Shown piece after piece: positions 7,400 through 15,182 of a DNA stretch of 22,830 nt. Both the position numbers and the translations under genes were made by a program. The notes beneath the pieces are model-generated. The model worked only from the letters and a program-made list of their open reading frames with translations. It made no database searches and was not told the DNA's origin. Position 1 is the stretch's first letter. Every line of letters begins with the position of its first letter. This stretch comes from an uncultured Oribacterium sp. (GTDB lineage: Bacteria > Bacillota > Clostridia > Lachnospirales > Lachnospiraceae): assembly GCA_900772695.1 (NCBI GenBank), contig CAAGRO010000016.1, positions 1 through 22,830 of the forward strand, written 5' to 3'.

Positions 7400-8425
7400 A
7401 TGGATAAAAAACAGGTCACCTTCGCAGATATCGCTGAATATACCGGATTTTCGAAAACGACGATCTCCCGCTATTTCAATCACCCGGACACACTGACGCT
7501 GGAGAATCAGGAGAAAATCTCAGAGGCGCTCGACGCCCTCGGCTACAAGAAGAACAAGCTGGCGAAGGTCCTCGCCAATGGAAAAAGTGAATTTATCGGC
7601 ATCATCGTTCCGAATCTCTATCTCCACTACTACTCCGAGATGCTCACCTGCATCTTATCGAGCTACCATGACTACCATTATAAATTTCTGGTTTTCGTCA
7701 GTGATAAGGGGGCTGCAGAAGAAGAACAGTACATCGAGGAGCTGATGTCCTACCAGATCGAAGGCCTCATCGTACTCAGCCACACACTCTCGTCCGAAAA
7801 GCTCGCCTCCTATCAGATACCGGTGATCGGGATCGAACGGGAAGCGGAGCACATCTGCAGCGTGACGACCGACAACTATATGGGCGCACTGCAGGCGACC
7901 ACCCTCCTGATCCGTGATAAGTGCGAGGTGCTGATTCATGTCAATGTCGATGTCCCGAAGACGATCCCGGCGTATAATCGAATCCGTGGCTTCGAGGATA
8001 CCTGTAAGGAGCACGGCGTTCCTTATGAGTTAAATCTGCAGGTAAAAGGCGAATCCTATCAGGACCTGTTTCAGCAGATGCGCTGCATCTTCGATGATAT
8101 CGACGGACGCTATCCGAAGATAAAAAAAGGCATCTTTCTCTCGAATGATACCTATGCCAATATGTTTCTGAATCTCATCTTCCAGAAGTACGGATGTCTC
8201 CCGGAAAGCTACGAGCTCATCGGCTTCGATGATTCTCCGATCGCCTCTGAATCGATCATCCCGATCAGCACCGTCGGGCAGCAGATCGAGGTCATCGCAC
8301 ATACCGCGATGGAGCTCCTCGTCACGCAGATGGAGGAGCGTAAAAAGCGGAAGCCGGAGCCGCTCACAGAAGCCGTGCACCGGCAGATCACACCTGTGCT
8401 GATCCGCCGCAGCACCACCGCCTGA
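7400..8425 (+). CDS. LacI-family transcriptional repressor of the fructan operon
   Basis: A DNA-binding regulator that probably responds to a sugar from sucrose or fructan breakdown. The N-terminal helix-turn-helix is FADIAEYTGFSKTTISRYFN (residues 8-27) and the hinge helix, with LAKVLANGKS, is at 54-63. The rest is a periplasmic-binding-like effector domain (SNDTYANMF and ELIGFDDSPIAS are typical). The frame is open further upstream, but the ATG at 7400 has a GAGG site 8 bases before it and gives 341 residues, normal for LacI proteins. It is divergent from the operon, with four palindromic operators between them. It is the only plus-strand gene seen. Regulation of the neighbouring operon is inferred from position. 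Confidence 0.93.
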   Translation: MDKKQVTFADIAEYTGFSKTTISRYFNHPDTLTLENQEKISEALDALGYKKNKLAKVLANGKSEFIGIIVPNLYLHYYSEMLTCILSSYHDYHYKFLVFVSDKGAAEEEQYIEELMSYQIEGLIVLSHTLSSEKLASYQIPVIGIEREAEHICSVTTDNYMGALQATTLLIRDKCEVLIHVNVDVPKTIPAYNRIRGFEDTCKEHGVPYELNLQVKGESYQDLFQQMRCIFDDIDGRYPKIKKGIFLSNDTYANMFLNLIFQKYGCLPESYELIGFDDSPIASESIIPISTVGQQIEVIAHTAMELLVTQMEERKKRKPEPLTEAVHRQITPVLIRRSTTA

Positions 8426-8432
8426 TCATCGG

Positions 8433-8462
8433 GGGGTCTGACCCCATTACGAAATTCTTAAG
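8433..8462. repeat. Dispersed palindromic repeat, copy B (single core, right end only)
   Basis: One GGGGTCTGACCCC core (8433-8445) is followed by the same right end as copy A, finishing in ATTCTTAAG (8454-8462). It starts seven bases after the regulator stop codon and abuts the MATE terminator T-tract, so it fills the gap between two convergent genes. Confidence 0.75.
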
Positions 8463-8465
8463 ACA

Positions 8466-8499
8466 GAAAAAGAGCCGCCCGGCAATGCCCGGACGGCTC
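8466..8499 (-). terminator. Rho-independent terminator of the MATE gene
   Basis: On the minus strand an 11-bp stem (8499-8489 with 8482-8472, one G-U pair) with a 6-base loop is followed by TTTTTCTG. Its flank resembles the terminator at 785-818, sharing the AGAAAAAGAGCCGCCCGG block. Confidence 0.85.
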
Positions 8500-8513
8500 T
8501 CGTCATGTCTCTA

Positions 8514-9860
8514 TCAATGCTGGTAGATCCGCATCGCCTTTTTATAGATGCGGACGAAGTAGATGATTTCCGCGATGGCCGTCAGTCCCCAGGAGAATGG
8601 ATACAGGAGGTACAGCGACGGGATCGTGTGGAAGTGGGCGAAGATCGTATACACCCAGATCACACGGAATACGCAGGAGCCGAGCACCACGAGGATGGTC
8701 GGCACGACGGTTTCACCGAGGCCGCGGCAGGCGGCGATGGTACAGTCCATGAAGGCCGAGATGCAGTACGCGAGGCCCATCACACCGATCCGGTGCATAC
8801 CGGCATCGATGACCGCCGGCTCCGTCGTAAACAGCGCGAGGAATTCGCGTCCGAACAGCAGCAGGCTGCCGCCGAGCAGGAGCCCGATGGCGAAGGAATA
8901 CGCCAGACTGATGAAGAAGCTCTTCTTCACACGATCGACCTTGCCGGCACCGTAGTTCTGGCTCATGAAGCTTGCGCAGGCCATATAGATCGCGGCCATG
9001 GCATCATAGATCAGGTTGTCTGCATTGGCCGCTGCCGAGTTTCCCTTTACCATCAGCGAATCGAAGGAGTTGACACCGGCCTGGATGAAGAGGTTCGCGA
9101 AGGCAAACACGGCGTTCTGAAGCCCCGCCGGCACACCAAGCATCAGCACGCGCTGCCCGATCGCCCGGTCGAACTTCACCTCCCTGAGATGGAGCGCATA
9201 GCTGTCCTGCACCTTCGTCAGGGCATGGAGGATCAGGCCCGCGGACACGCACTGTGAAATCGCACTCGCCAGCGCGACACCGACGACGCTCAGCTTACAC
9301 ACGATGACGAAGAACAGATTCAGAATCACGTTCAGTACGCCCGCGATCGCAAGGTAGATCAGCGGCTTCTTCGTATCACCGATCGCGCTGAAGACCGCAT
9401 TACCGTAGTTGTACAGCGCGAGCGCCGGCATACCGAGGAAGTAAACCCGGAGGTACATGACCGCCCCCGGCAGCAGATCCGGCTTCGTGTTGATGATCTG
9501 AAGCAATGCAGGCGACCCGAAGAGTCCGACGAGCAGAAGAATCACGCCGGCGATCAGACTGATGATCAGCGACGACCCGACCGTCTTTTTCACATCCTTC
9601 GCACGACCGGCACCGTAATAGCGCGCAACCAGCACATTGATACCGCCGCCGAGGCCGATCAGGAAGCCCGTGAACAGCGTGACGAAGATACTCGTGGATC
9701 CCACGGAGCCGAGCGCGGTCGAACCCGCGAAACGACCGACGATGGCCACATCCGATATATTAAACAGTACCTGTAAAAGGTTCGATAACATGAGCGGCAG
9801 ACTCACAAACAGAATCTGCTTCGCCAGCGGCCCCTCGGTCATACTGATTGCCTTTTTCAT
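8514..9860 (-). CDS. MATE-family multidrug/cation efflux transporter
   Basis: An integral membrane antiporter exporting drugs or metabolites in exchange for Na+ or H+. The protein begins with the family-typical MTEGPLAKQILFVSLPLMLSN region, and VLFNISDVAIVGRF matches helix 1-2 of MATE proteins. Some 12 transmembrane segments can be drawn in two halves. The frame extends to 9932, but ATG at 9860 has a GGGGAG ribosome site and gives 448 residues, the usual size, so the longer form is unlikely. It appears to be a single-gene unit with its own terminator and no cotranscribed neighbour. Substrate is unknown. Confidence 0.94.
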   Translation of the reverse strand: MKKAISMTEGPLAKQILFVSLPLMLSNLLQVLFNISDVAIVGRFAGSTALGSVGSTSIFVTLFTGFLIGLGGGINVLVARYYGAGRAKDVKKTVGSSLIISLIAGVILLLVGLFGSPALLQIINTKPDLLPGAVMYLRVYFLGMPALALYNYGNAVFSAIGDTKKPLIYLAIAGVLNVILNLFFVIVCKLSVVGVALASAISQCVSAGLILHALTKVQDSYALHLREVKFDRAIGQRVLMLGVPAGLQNAVFAFANLFIQAGVNSFDSLMVKGNSAAANADNLIYDAMAAIYMACASFMSQNYGAGKVDRVKKSFFISLAYSFAIGLLLGGSLLLFGREFLALFTTEPAVIDAGMHRIGVMGLAYCISAFMDCTIAACRGLGETVVPTILVVLGSCVFRVIWVYTIFAHFHTIPSLYLLYPFSWGLTAIAEIIYFVRIYKKAMRIYQH

Positions 9861-9965
9861 AACTCCCCCCAACACTCTGCTCCATCTGCGTATCACTTTC
9901 CTTCCTGCAGCATCGCTGCAGGGAAGATCCACCTTAAGAGCACGGTCATCTGCCTTGCATATAAT

Positions 9966-9999
9966 CTGATATAATAGCAGACATCCCTCTTTATATCAG
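9966..9999. promoter_or_regulatory. Inverted repeat in the MATE promoter region
   Basis: CTGATATAA (9966-9974) and TTATATCAG (9991-9999) form a perfect 9-base inverted repeat with a 16-base gap. A weak minus-strand -10 (TATTAT, 9976-9971) overlaps one arm, with no convincing -35. It could be an operator, but this is inference from position and symmetry. Confidence 0.35.
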
Positions 10000-10027
10000 C
10001 TTTCTGAACACTTGTGAAGTATATTTA

Positions 10028-10073
10028 CATAAAAACTGCGCAGGATGAAGCGTTTCTCCATCCTGCGCAGTTT
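10028..10073 (-). terminator. Rho-independent terminator of the six-gene operon
   Basis: A perfect 15-bp stem (10033-10047 with 10059-10073) encloses an 11-base loop. On the minus strand the T-tract TTTTT overlaps the stem end and is followed by ATG. It is 56 bases beyond the stop of the flavoprotein gene. Confidence 0.88.
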
Positions 10074-10129
10074 ATGCCTGAAATCTTCTGTTTTTTCGCC
10101 ACTTATACCAGCGTTTTTTCCGCCGGCAG

Positions 10130-12079
10130 TCAGTGGATGTTTCCGTTTTCACGGAAGCTCCGCCATACATTCTCGAAGAAGTCATCATCCTCCGGAATCG
10201 GACGCACAGCACGCCAGTCGGTTTTGCAGAGACCATCCTCAAACCAGAGCTCCTGTACCAGAGGATGTTCCTCTTCGTCCAGTGCGAAGGTGAATCTGTC
10301 CGGGAGGGATGCATATGGCTTTGTACCCTCGTTTCGATCGGTATAGAGTGCACTGCCACGGCTCTTTCCACCATGCGCTGTGTAATCGATCATCGCACGC
10401 AGGTACGCACGCTGACTCATCAGCATATCCCGAAGCCGGAAAGCCATCGCGAGCTGCGCGCGGTTCGATACGCTGACGTTTTCTGTGAATTCTGCCAGCT
10501 GCGTCTCTACATCGGCAGCATAGGCCTCGATTTCTTCTGAATCACGGATCGCTGCACCGCAACGGCTCATTTTTTCCGCCGCCTGCTGCCAACGCATGCG
10601 CACATTTCCATCTTCTGACCAGATTTTTTCCGCCAGAACACCCATCTCCATAAGCGCAGACACTGCCACCGTTTCAAAGAAGTCCGGCGCTTCGCCCTGA
10701 CATCTCGCCGCGATATACTGTGCCGCACGCGTGCTGCCGACCTGTCCGGCATTCAGCGCGGTTCCACCCGGACGATAGACGCCATGGCTGGCCGCCACCT
10801 CGCCCACCGCGAAGAAGCCATGGATATTCGTCTGCCACCAGGCGTCAATGCTTAAACCACCATTGTTGTGCTGTGCGCAAAGCGCGATTTCCAGCGGTTC
10901 TGTACGAAGATCGACGCCCTTATCCTGGTAGAAATCAATGGCAGGCTGGTTCATATGGGCCAGGCGTTCGATCGGCGTGCCGAAGCAGGCGCCGGCACGC
11001 TCCAGGTATTCCCTCGCCTCCGGCAGCAGCTTCGCATAATCGAACGCACCACCCACCGGATTCTTCCGATAGTCGAGGTACACTCTCCGTCCCTTACAGC
11101 TCTCAAGATACACCAGAATATCGATGATGGAACTTCCATCCGCCACCTTACGAACATCGAACGGCCACTGGTACCCCTTCAGGAAAAGCTTGCTCAGCAT
11201 ATCCTGTGCATCGCTGAAGAAGTCCATCAGGAACTCCCGCTCGTCGCTGCCATCCGCCGCTGTGGAGTACACCCGCGGCAGAACCTGCATATAGGTACCG
11301 GATACATTCCAGCGTGGACGAATCGATGCAAGACCATACTGCCATTCCGTCAGATTCTTTCCTTTTACGCCGGCCTCCAGTGCGAGCCCGGTCGCACCGA
11401 ACTGGCTGAGCGGATATACACTGTCCGCATACATACCGGCAGGACCACCCGTCGCATAAATGATATTTTTACATCGGATCAGGACGAAACGCTCCGTCTC
11501 CTTCTCTGCATTCACATTCATACAGAGAAGTCCGCAGACGGTTTCATCCTGTACCAGCACCCTGATGACCTGCAGCTTGTCAAGTACGGGAACACCCTCT
11601 TCCAGCACGGAACGCTCGAGACATTCGGTCATCTGCTTACTCGTATATGGCCCGACACTGGTGGCACGTCGCCGTGGATCATGATCTGTTTTATAGCCGA
11701 TATACTCCCCATAACGGTTCCGTGGAAACGGCACCCCCAGCTCGACCAGCTTCAGAAAGCACTGAACAGAAAGCGCGGCTTCACAGAGCGCGATGTCGCC
11801 ATCTACACATTTCCCTGCGAAGAGCGTTTCCGCCATCTCCCGTACGCTGTCCGGATCACCGCCGGACAGCGTCAGCTTGTAATAGGTCTGCTTATCACTG
11901 CCGGTATTCCGGCTGGTACCACTGACTCTGTTTTCGGTCACCAGGGCGATATCATGCTGCCCCAGCTTCCACAGGCGATCCGCCGCATTGAAGCCCGCAG
12001 CACCACTGCCGACGATGGCCGTGTTGCAGCTGTATACACGCGCGGAGTACACACCGGCATGTACGATACGATTTTCCAT
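10130..12079 (-). CDS. Fumarate-reductase/L-aspartate-oxidase-like FAD flavoprotein, unknown substrate
   Basis: A soluble FAD-dependent oxidoreductase of the SdhA/FrdA/AprA superfamily. The FAD-binding motif VGSGAAG is at residues 23-29, IIYATGG at 206-212, and the FAD-closing block GFFAVGEVAASHGVYRPGG at 421-439. The capping-domain active-site loop reads CAQHNNGG (401-408), where succinate dehydrogenases have a HY.MGG-type motif, so the substrate is probably not succinate or fumarate. There is no SdhB-like iron-sulfur partner gene and no covalent-FMN domain. A 190-residue C-terminal region follows. It is the last gene of the operon; its AAGGAG site overlaps the stop of the dehydrogenase gene, 11 bases away. 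The reaction cannot be named from sequence alone. Confidence 0.88.
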   Translation of the reverse strand: MENRIVHAGVYSARVYSCNTAIVGSGAAGFNAADRLWKLGQHDIALVTENRVSGTSRNTGSDKQTYYKLTLSGGDPDSVREMAETLFAGKCVDGDIALCEAALSVQCFLKLVELGVPFPRNRYGEYIGYKTDHDPRRRATSVGPYTSKQMTECLERSVLEEGVPVLDKLQVIRVLVQDETVCGLLCMNVNAEKETERFVLIRCKNIIYATGGPAGMYADSVYPLSQFGATGLALEAGVKGKNLTEWQYGLASIRPRWNVSGTYMQVLPRVYSTAADGSDEREFLMDFFSDAQDMLSKLFLKGYQWPFDVRKVADGSSIIDILVYLESCKGRRVYLDYRKNPVGGAFDYAKLLPEAREYLERAGACFGTPIERLAHMNQPAIDFYQDKGVDLRTEPLEIALCAQHNNGGLSIDAWWQTNIHGFFAVGEVAASHGVYRPGGTALNAGQVGSTRAAQYIAARCQGEAPDFFETVAVSALMEMGVLAEKIWSEDGNVRMRWQQAAEKMSRCGAAIRDSEEIEAYAADVETQLAEFTENVSVSNRAQLAMAFRLRDMLMSQRAYLRAMIDYTAHGGKSRGSALYTDRNEGTKPYASLPDRFTFALDEEEHPLVQELWFEDGLCKTDWRAVRPIPEDDDFFENVWRSFRENGNIH

Positions 12080-12090
12080 GTGCAGCTCCT

Positions 12091-12858
12091 TTACAGACGC
12101 TGGATGTGGAATCCGCCGTCCACATCGATATAGTTTCCCGTCGTATAGCGAAGACGCTCACTGCAAAGCAGGCTGACCGCACCGGCCACATCCTCCGGGG
12201 TGCCCCAGCGGGCAATCGGGAAGGTGCCCTGCTCGATCAGCGCATCATACTTTCCCTGTACCTTCGTGGTCATATCGGTAGCGATGACACCTGGTCGAAC
12301 CTCATTGACTAGGATACCTTCCGCAGCGAGACGATCTGCATAGAGGGTAGTCAGCATACTGATGCCGGCCTTCGAAACACAATACTCGCCACGATTTACC
12401 GAAGAAACCACCGAACTGCAGCTGGAAACATTGACGATGATTCCCTTACGTCCGTCCACCGGCTCCTGCTGAATCATCTGCTTCGCAACCTGCTGGGTCA
12501 GGAACATATTTCCCTTCGTGTTGATGCCGACGACATAATCGAAGCTCTCCTCACTCATCTCCAGAAGATCTGCACGAACCTTCGGTGCGACGCCTGCATT
12601 ATTCACAAGCACGTCGATACGCCCGAAGGCTGCGATCGCCTCGGAAACAATCTTTGTACGATCCTCGCTGCTTCCGATATTTGCCTGCACATAGGCACAC
12701 TCGATGCCGATTGCCTCCAGCTCATCCAGTGCAGCCTGGTTCTTTTCCTGCGTACCGGTCGCGACCATAACGATATTATATCCGTCCAGTCCGAGCTGCT
12801 TCGCGATGGCGAAGCCGATACCGCGACTCGAACCGGTAACGATAGCGGTTTTTTTCAT
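12091..12858 (-). CDS. Short-chain dehydrogenase/reductase (FabG-like)
   Basis: An NAD(P)-dependent oxidoreductase that interconverts a hydroxyl and a ketone. It is a classical SDR of 255 residues: cofactor motif TGSSRGIG (8-15), NNAG (86-89), Asn113, Ser146 and the YxxxK pair Tyr159/Lys163, ending in the usual YIDVDGG. No acidic or basic residue pattern decides NADH versus NADPH. Automatic annotation would call it 3-oxoacyl-ACP reductase, but no fatty-acid genes are near. In this operon it more likely acts on an intermediate of the unknown pathway. It lies 15 bases after the flavin oxidoreductase gene with an AAAGGA ribosome site. Confidence 0.93.
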   Translation of the reverse strand: MKKTAIVTGSSRGIGFAIAKQLGLDGYNIVMVATGTQEKNQAALDELEAIGIECAYVQANIGSSEDRTKIVSEAIAAFGRIDVLVNNAGVAPKVRADLLEMSEESFDYVVGINTKGNMFLTQQVAKQMIQQEPVDGRKGIIVNVSSCSSVVSSVNRGEYCVSKAGISMLTTLYADRLAAEGILVNEVRPGVIATDMTTKVQGKYDALIEQGTFPIARWGTPEDVAGAVSLLCSERLRYTTGNYIDVDGGFHIQRL

Positions 12859-12873
12859 GATGTATATCCTTTC

Positions 12874-14229
12874 TCAGCCGCGGAAGTTCGCCGGCTGGTT
12901 CTTCTTGATTTCCAGGAATTCCTTATAGAACGGCATAAAGGTCTTACTGTCACGGATCACACAGCCGGTCGGCTTGTGTGCACGGATCAGGTCGCCGCAC
13001 TTTCCACAGGTGAGGCATACTCTGTTCGGGTCAATGCGCCCGTTCCGGACGATTTCATTGGCAAAATCAGGATCCGCGAACGCCATACGTCCGAAGAGCA
13101 TGCCATCACAGAGGCCTTCCTCGACAGCACCGGCAGTGAAAAGATCTGCATAGGCGCGAAGATAGGTCGGTGCGGATGCCCAGATGGTCATCTCCGGAAC
13201 GGCCTTCTTCACTTCACCGATACCATAGATCATGCGATGGAGACCCACAAACGGATGCTCCTCCGGTGCGTACTTTCCGAAATCGAACGGGCGGGTGACA
13301 TGCGTGGTCGCATACGGATTTCCCATCGTGAGATCGACCATATCCATGCCGAGCTCATCGTGAAGCTCACGCACGAGGCGAATCGGCTCAGTATAATCCG
13401 GCGTCTCTCCGCTCTCCGGACTGACACCGAAGCCATACGGATATGGATATCCATCATAGATACCGATGCGAGCCGTCACCATGAAGTTCTCATCCTCGAC
13501 GACCTTCGCCGCGCGGATGCCGTTCTTCAGAAGGCGGAAGCGATTCTCGAAGCTGCCGCCGTACAGGCCCGGACGCTCATAGGCCGATGCGAGCTCTGCC
13601 AGCAGATAGCCATGGCAGCTCTTGATATCGATGGCATCGAAGCCAGCTTCCTTCGCCAGTACAGCCGCCTCGCCGAACTTCTCCTCGAGACGCTTTAAAT
13701 AATCATCACTGACGATGCAGCTGTCATCTGCCGCACGATACTGCTCGAGTATCGGATGGCGATAGGCGATCATCGGTGCCGGTGTATTGTCCGGATTGGA
13801 GTAGCGGCCACTGTGATTTGCCTGCATGATCAGGTACGGTGCAAAGCCGTTCGCCTTCATACCGGCTTCCTTCACAGCGGCGGTCATCTTCTTGAATTCT
13901 TCCAGTGTGTCACGATTCAGAAGAAGCTGTGTCTTCGAGGAACGACCTTCCTCTACGATGGAAATCGCTTCAAACCAGATGACCGAGCTGCCACCGATCG
14001 CCTCATTCACATAGCGGCGTACGGTATAGTCGGACGGTGCGCCCTCCGGTGTCGAATCCGCACCCTCCATCGGAGCGATGCCGAGACGATTCGGGAATGT
14101 GATATTACGTACCTTCAGTGGCTCCGCAAGAATTTTTGTGTCTGCAGCAAAAGGCAGGGTGATTCCGAGTTCACTCGCCTTCTGCTGTACTTCTTCCAGG
14201 GATTTGTAATGAAATTTTTCGTGTGCCAT
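12874..14229 (-). CDS. NADH:flavin oxidoreductase, Old Yellow Enzyme family, with Fe-S cysteine cluster
   Basis: An FMN-binding TIM-barrel reductase of the OYE/dienoyl-CoA reductase group, which reduce activated C=C bonds. Visible blocks are FPNRLGIAPMEG (45-56), NHSGRYS (138-144) and HGYLLAELASAY (206-217) with YGGSFENRFRLL (223-234). Near the end Cys405, Cys408, Cys411 and Cys423 form CX2CX2CX11C, close to the [4Fe-4S] motif of dienoyl-CoA reductases and BaiCD-type enzymes. However, the protein stops at 451 residues and lacks the FAD/NADH domain those 640-680-residue enzymes carry, so electrons must come from another protein. It is fourth in the operon, with a GTGAGG ribosome site. Substrate unknown. 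Confidence 0.92.
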   Translation of the reverse strand: MAHEKFHYKSLEEVQQKASELGITLPFAADTKILAEPLKVRNITFPNRLGIAPMEGADSTPEGAPSDYTVRRYVNEAIGGSSVIWFEAISIVEEGRSSKTQLLLNRDTLEEFKKMTAAVKEAGMKANGFAPYLIMQANHSGRYSNPDNTPAPMIAYRHPILEQYRAADDSCIVSDDYLKRLEEKFGEAAVLAKEAGFDAIDIKSCHGYLLAELASAYERPGLYGGSFENRFRLLKNGIRAAKVVEDENFMVTARIGIYDGYPYPYGFGVSPESGETPDYTEPIRLVRELHDELGMDMVDLTMGNPYATTHVTRPFDFGKYAPEEHPFVGLHRMIYGIGEVKKAVPEMTIWASAPTYLRAYADLFTAGAVEEGLCDGMLFGRMAFADPDFANEIVRNGRIDPNRVCLTCGKCGDLIRAHKPTGCVIRDSKTFMPFYKEFLEIKKNQPANFRG

Positions 14230-14292
14230 CTTTGATTACCTCACAGAAAGCAGGCAGCCATGAACTTATGCTGGATATGCTGGATATGTGGT

Positions 14293-15123
14293 TTACGTCG
14301 ACTCTTCACTGTTCACATCTGCATTTTTCCTGCGATACTCGCTCGGAGACACGCCCACGGTTTTCTTGAACTGACGGGAGAAATAGGTGAAGTCATCATA
14401 TCCGCATTCCGTGGCGATCTGTGTGATGCTTCGATCTGTTTTCGTAAGCAGGACCTTCGCCCGGTTGACGCGCAGGAGAATCGCATAGCTGATCAGACTG
14501 TAGCCTGTCTCTTCCTTGAAAACATGGGCAATGTAGTTTTTATTCAGGTAGAGCTCAGCCGCAATCTTATCTACAGTGATACTTTCCGTGAAATGGTGGT
14601 TGATGTAATTCATGATATTATATGCCACCGTGACACTATGACCCACACGCATCGCGAGAATATCTGCGCACTCCCGGTAAATCAGGATAAACATGCGGCG
14701 CAGATCCGCTCCGACATAACAGTCCCAGTACTTCTTCTTATGGTTGTACTCCCGTTCCATCTCAAGAACGATATCATACAGATAATTCCATACCGGTTCT
14801 GATACCGTGAGAAGATGTGAGAAGTTCGGCGGTCGCTTGATGAAAACGGCGATCACCTCCGGATACCTCACCTCATTCTGGAAGAAGTCCGGCTGCACAC
14901 GAATCATATAGCGCTCATACGGGTACTCCAGCACCTCGAGATCATGCTCCTCCAGCGTGTTCAGTACGATGATTCCTCCGCGACCGGTTTCATAGATCTT
15001 ATCACCTACGCGGTAGCGGATACGACCATTCGTGACCATGATCACCTGATACACATTCTCATAGTGCCGTTCCAGTTTAAAATTCGACGCATTGTATCTG
15101 TGTTCGATCCAGACATCTTCCAT
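14293..15123 (-). CDS. AraC-family transcriptional regulator
   Basis: A DNA-binding activator-type regulator of 276 residues. The N-terminal half is a cupin-like sensing domain. The C-terminal half has two helix-turn-helix units: ITVDKIAAELYLNKNYIAHVF and ITQIATECGYDDFTYFSRQF, then the family signature FKKTVGVSPSEYRR. It is the third gene in the operon, 59 bases after the transporter stop, with AAGGAG before the ATG. Its most likely targets are the GCACAATG boxes upstream of the operon at 17619-17774, which would make the operon self-activating on exposure to its substrate. The ligand is unknown, and that it binds those boxes is inference. Confidence 0.94.
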   Translation of the reverse strand: MEDVWIEHRYNASNFKLERHYENVYQVIMVTNGRIRYRVGDKIYETGRGGIIVLNTLEEHDLEVLEYPYERYMIRVQPDFFQNEVRYPEVIAVFIKRPPNFSHLLTVSEPVWNYLYDIVLEMEREYNHKKKYWDCYVGADLRRMFILIYRECADILAMRVGHSVTVAYNIMNYINHHFTESITVDKIAAELYLNKNYIAHVFKEETGYSLISYAILLRVNRAKVLLTKTDRSITQIATECGYDDFTYFSRQFKKTVGVSPSEYRRKNADVNSEEST

Positions 15124-15182
15124 GGGTGTCTTCTCCTTAACGCATATCTTATAAGTTCACATACTGCCTGCAGTTAAGTTAA

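Noticed and set aside
8509..9257. Plus-strand open frames over the MATE gene
   Set aside because: Antisense to a clear MATE protein; acidic, His-rich translation without domains.
10130..14229. Bile-acid (bai) operon
   Set aside because: OYE, SDR and flavoprotein types overlap with bai genes, but there is no CoA ligase, CoA transferase or BaiE-like dehydratase, the OYE protein lacks the BaiCD/BaiH C-terminal domain, and the amidohydrolase has no place in that pathway.
14270..14288. Small tandem repeat of GCTGGATAT after the AraC-type gene
   Set aside because: Two 9-base units only, in a 63-base gap, with no associated promoter or hairpin.
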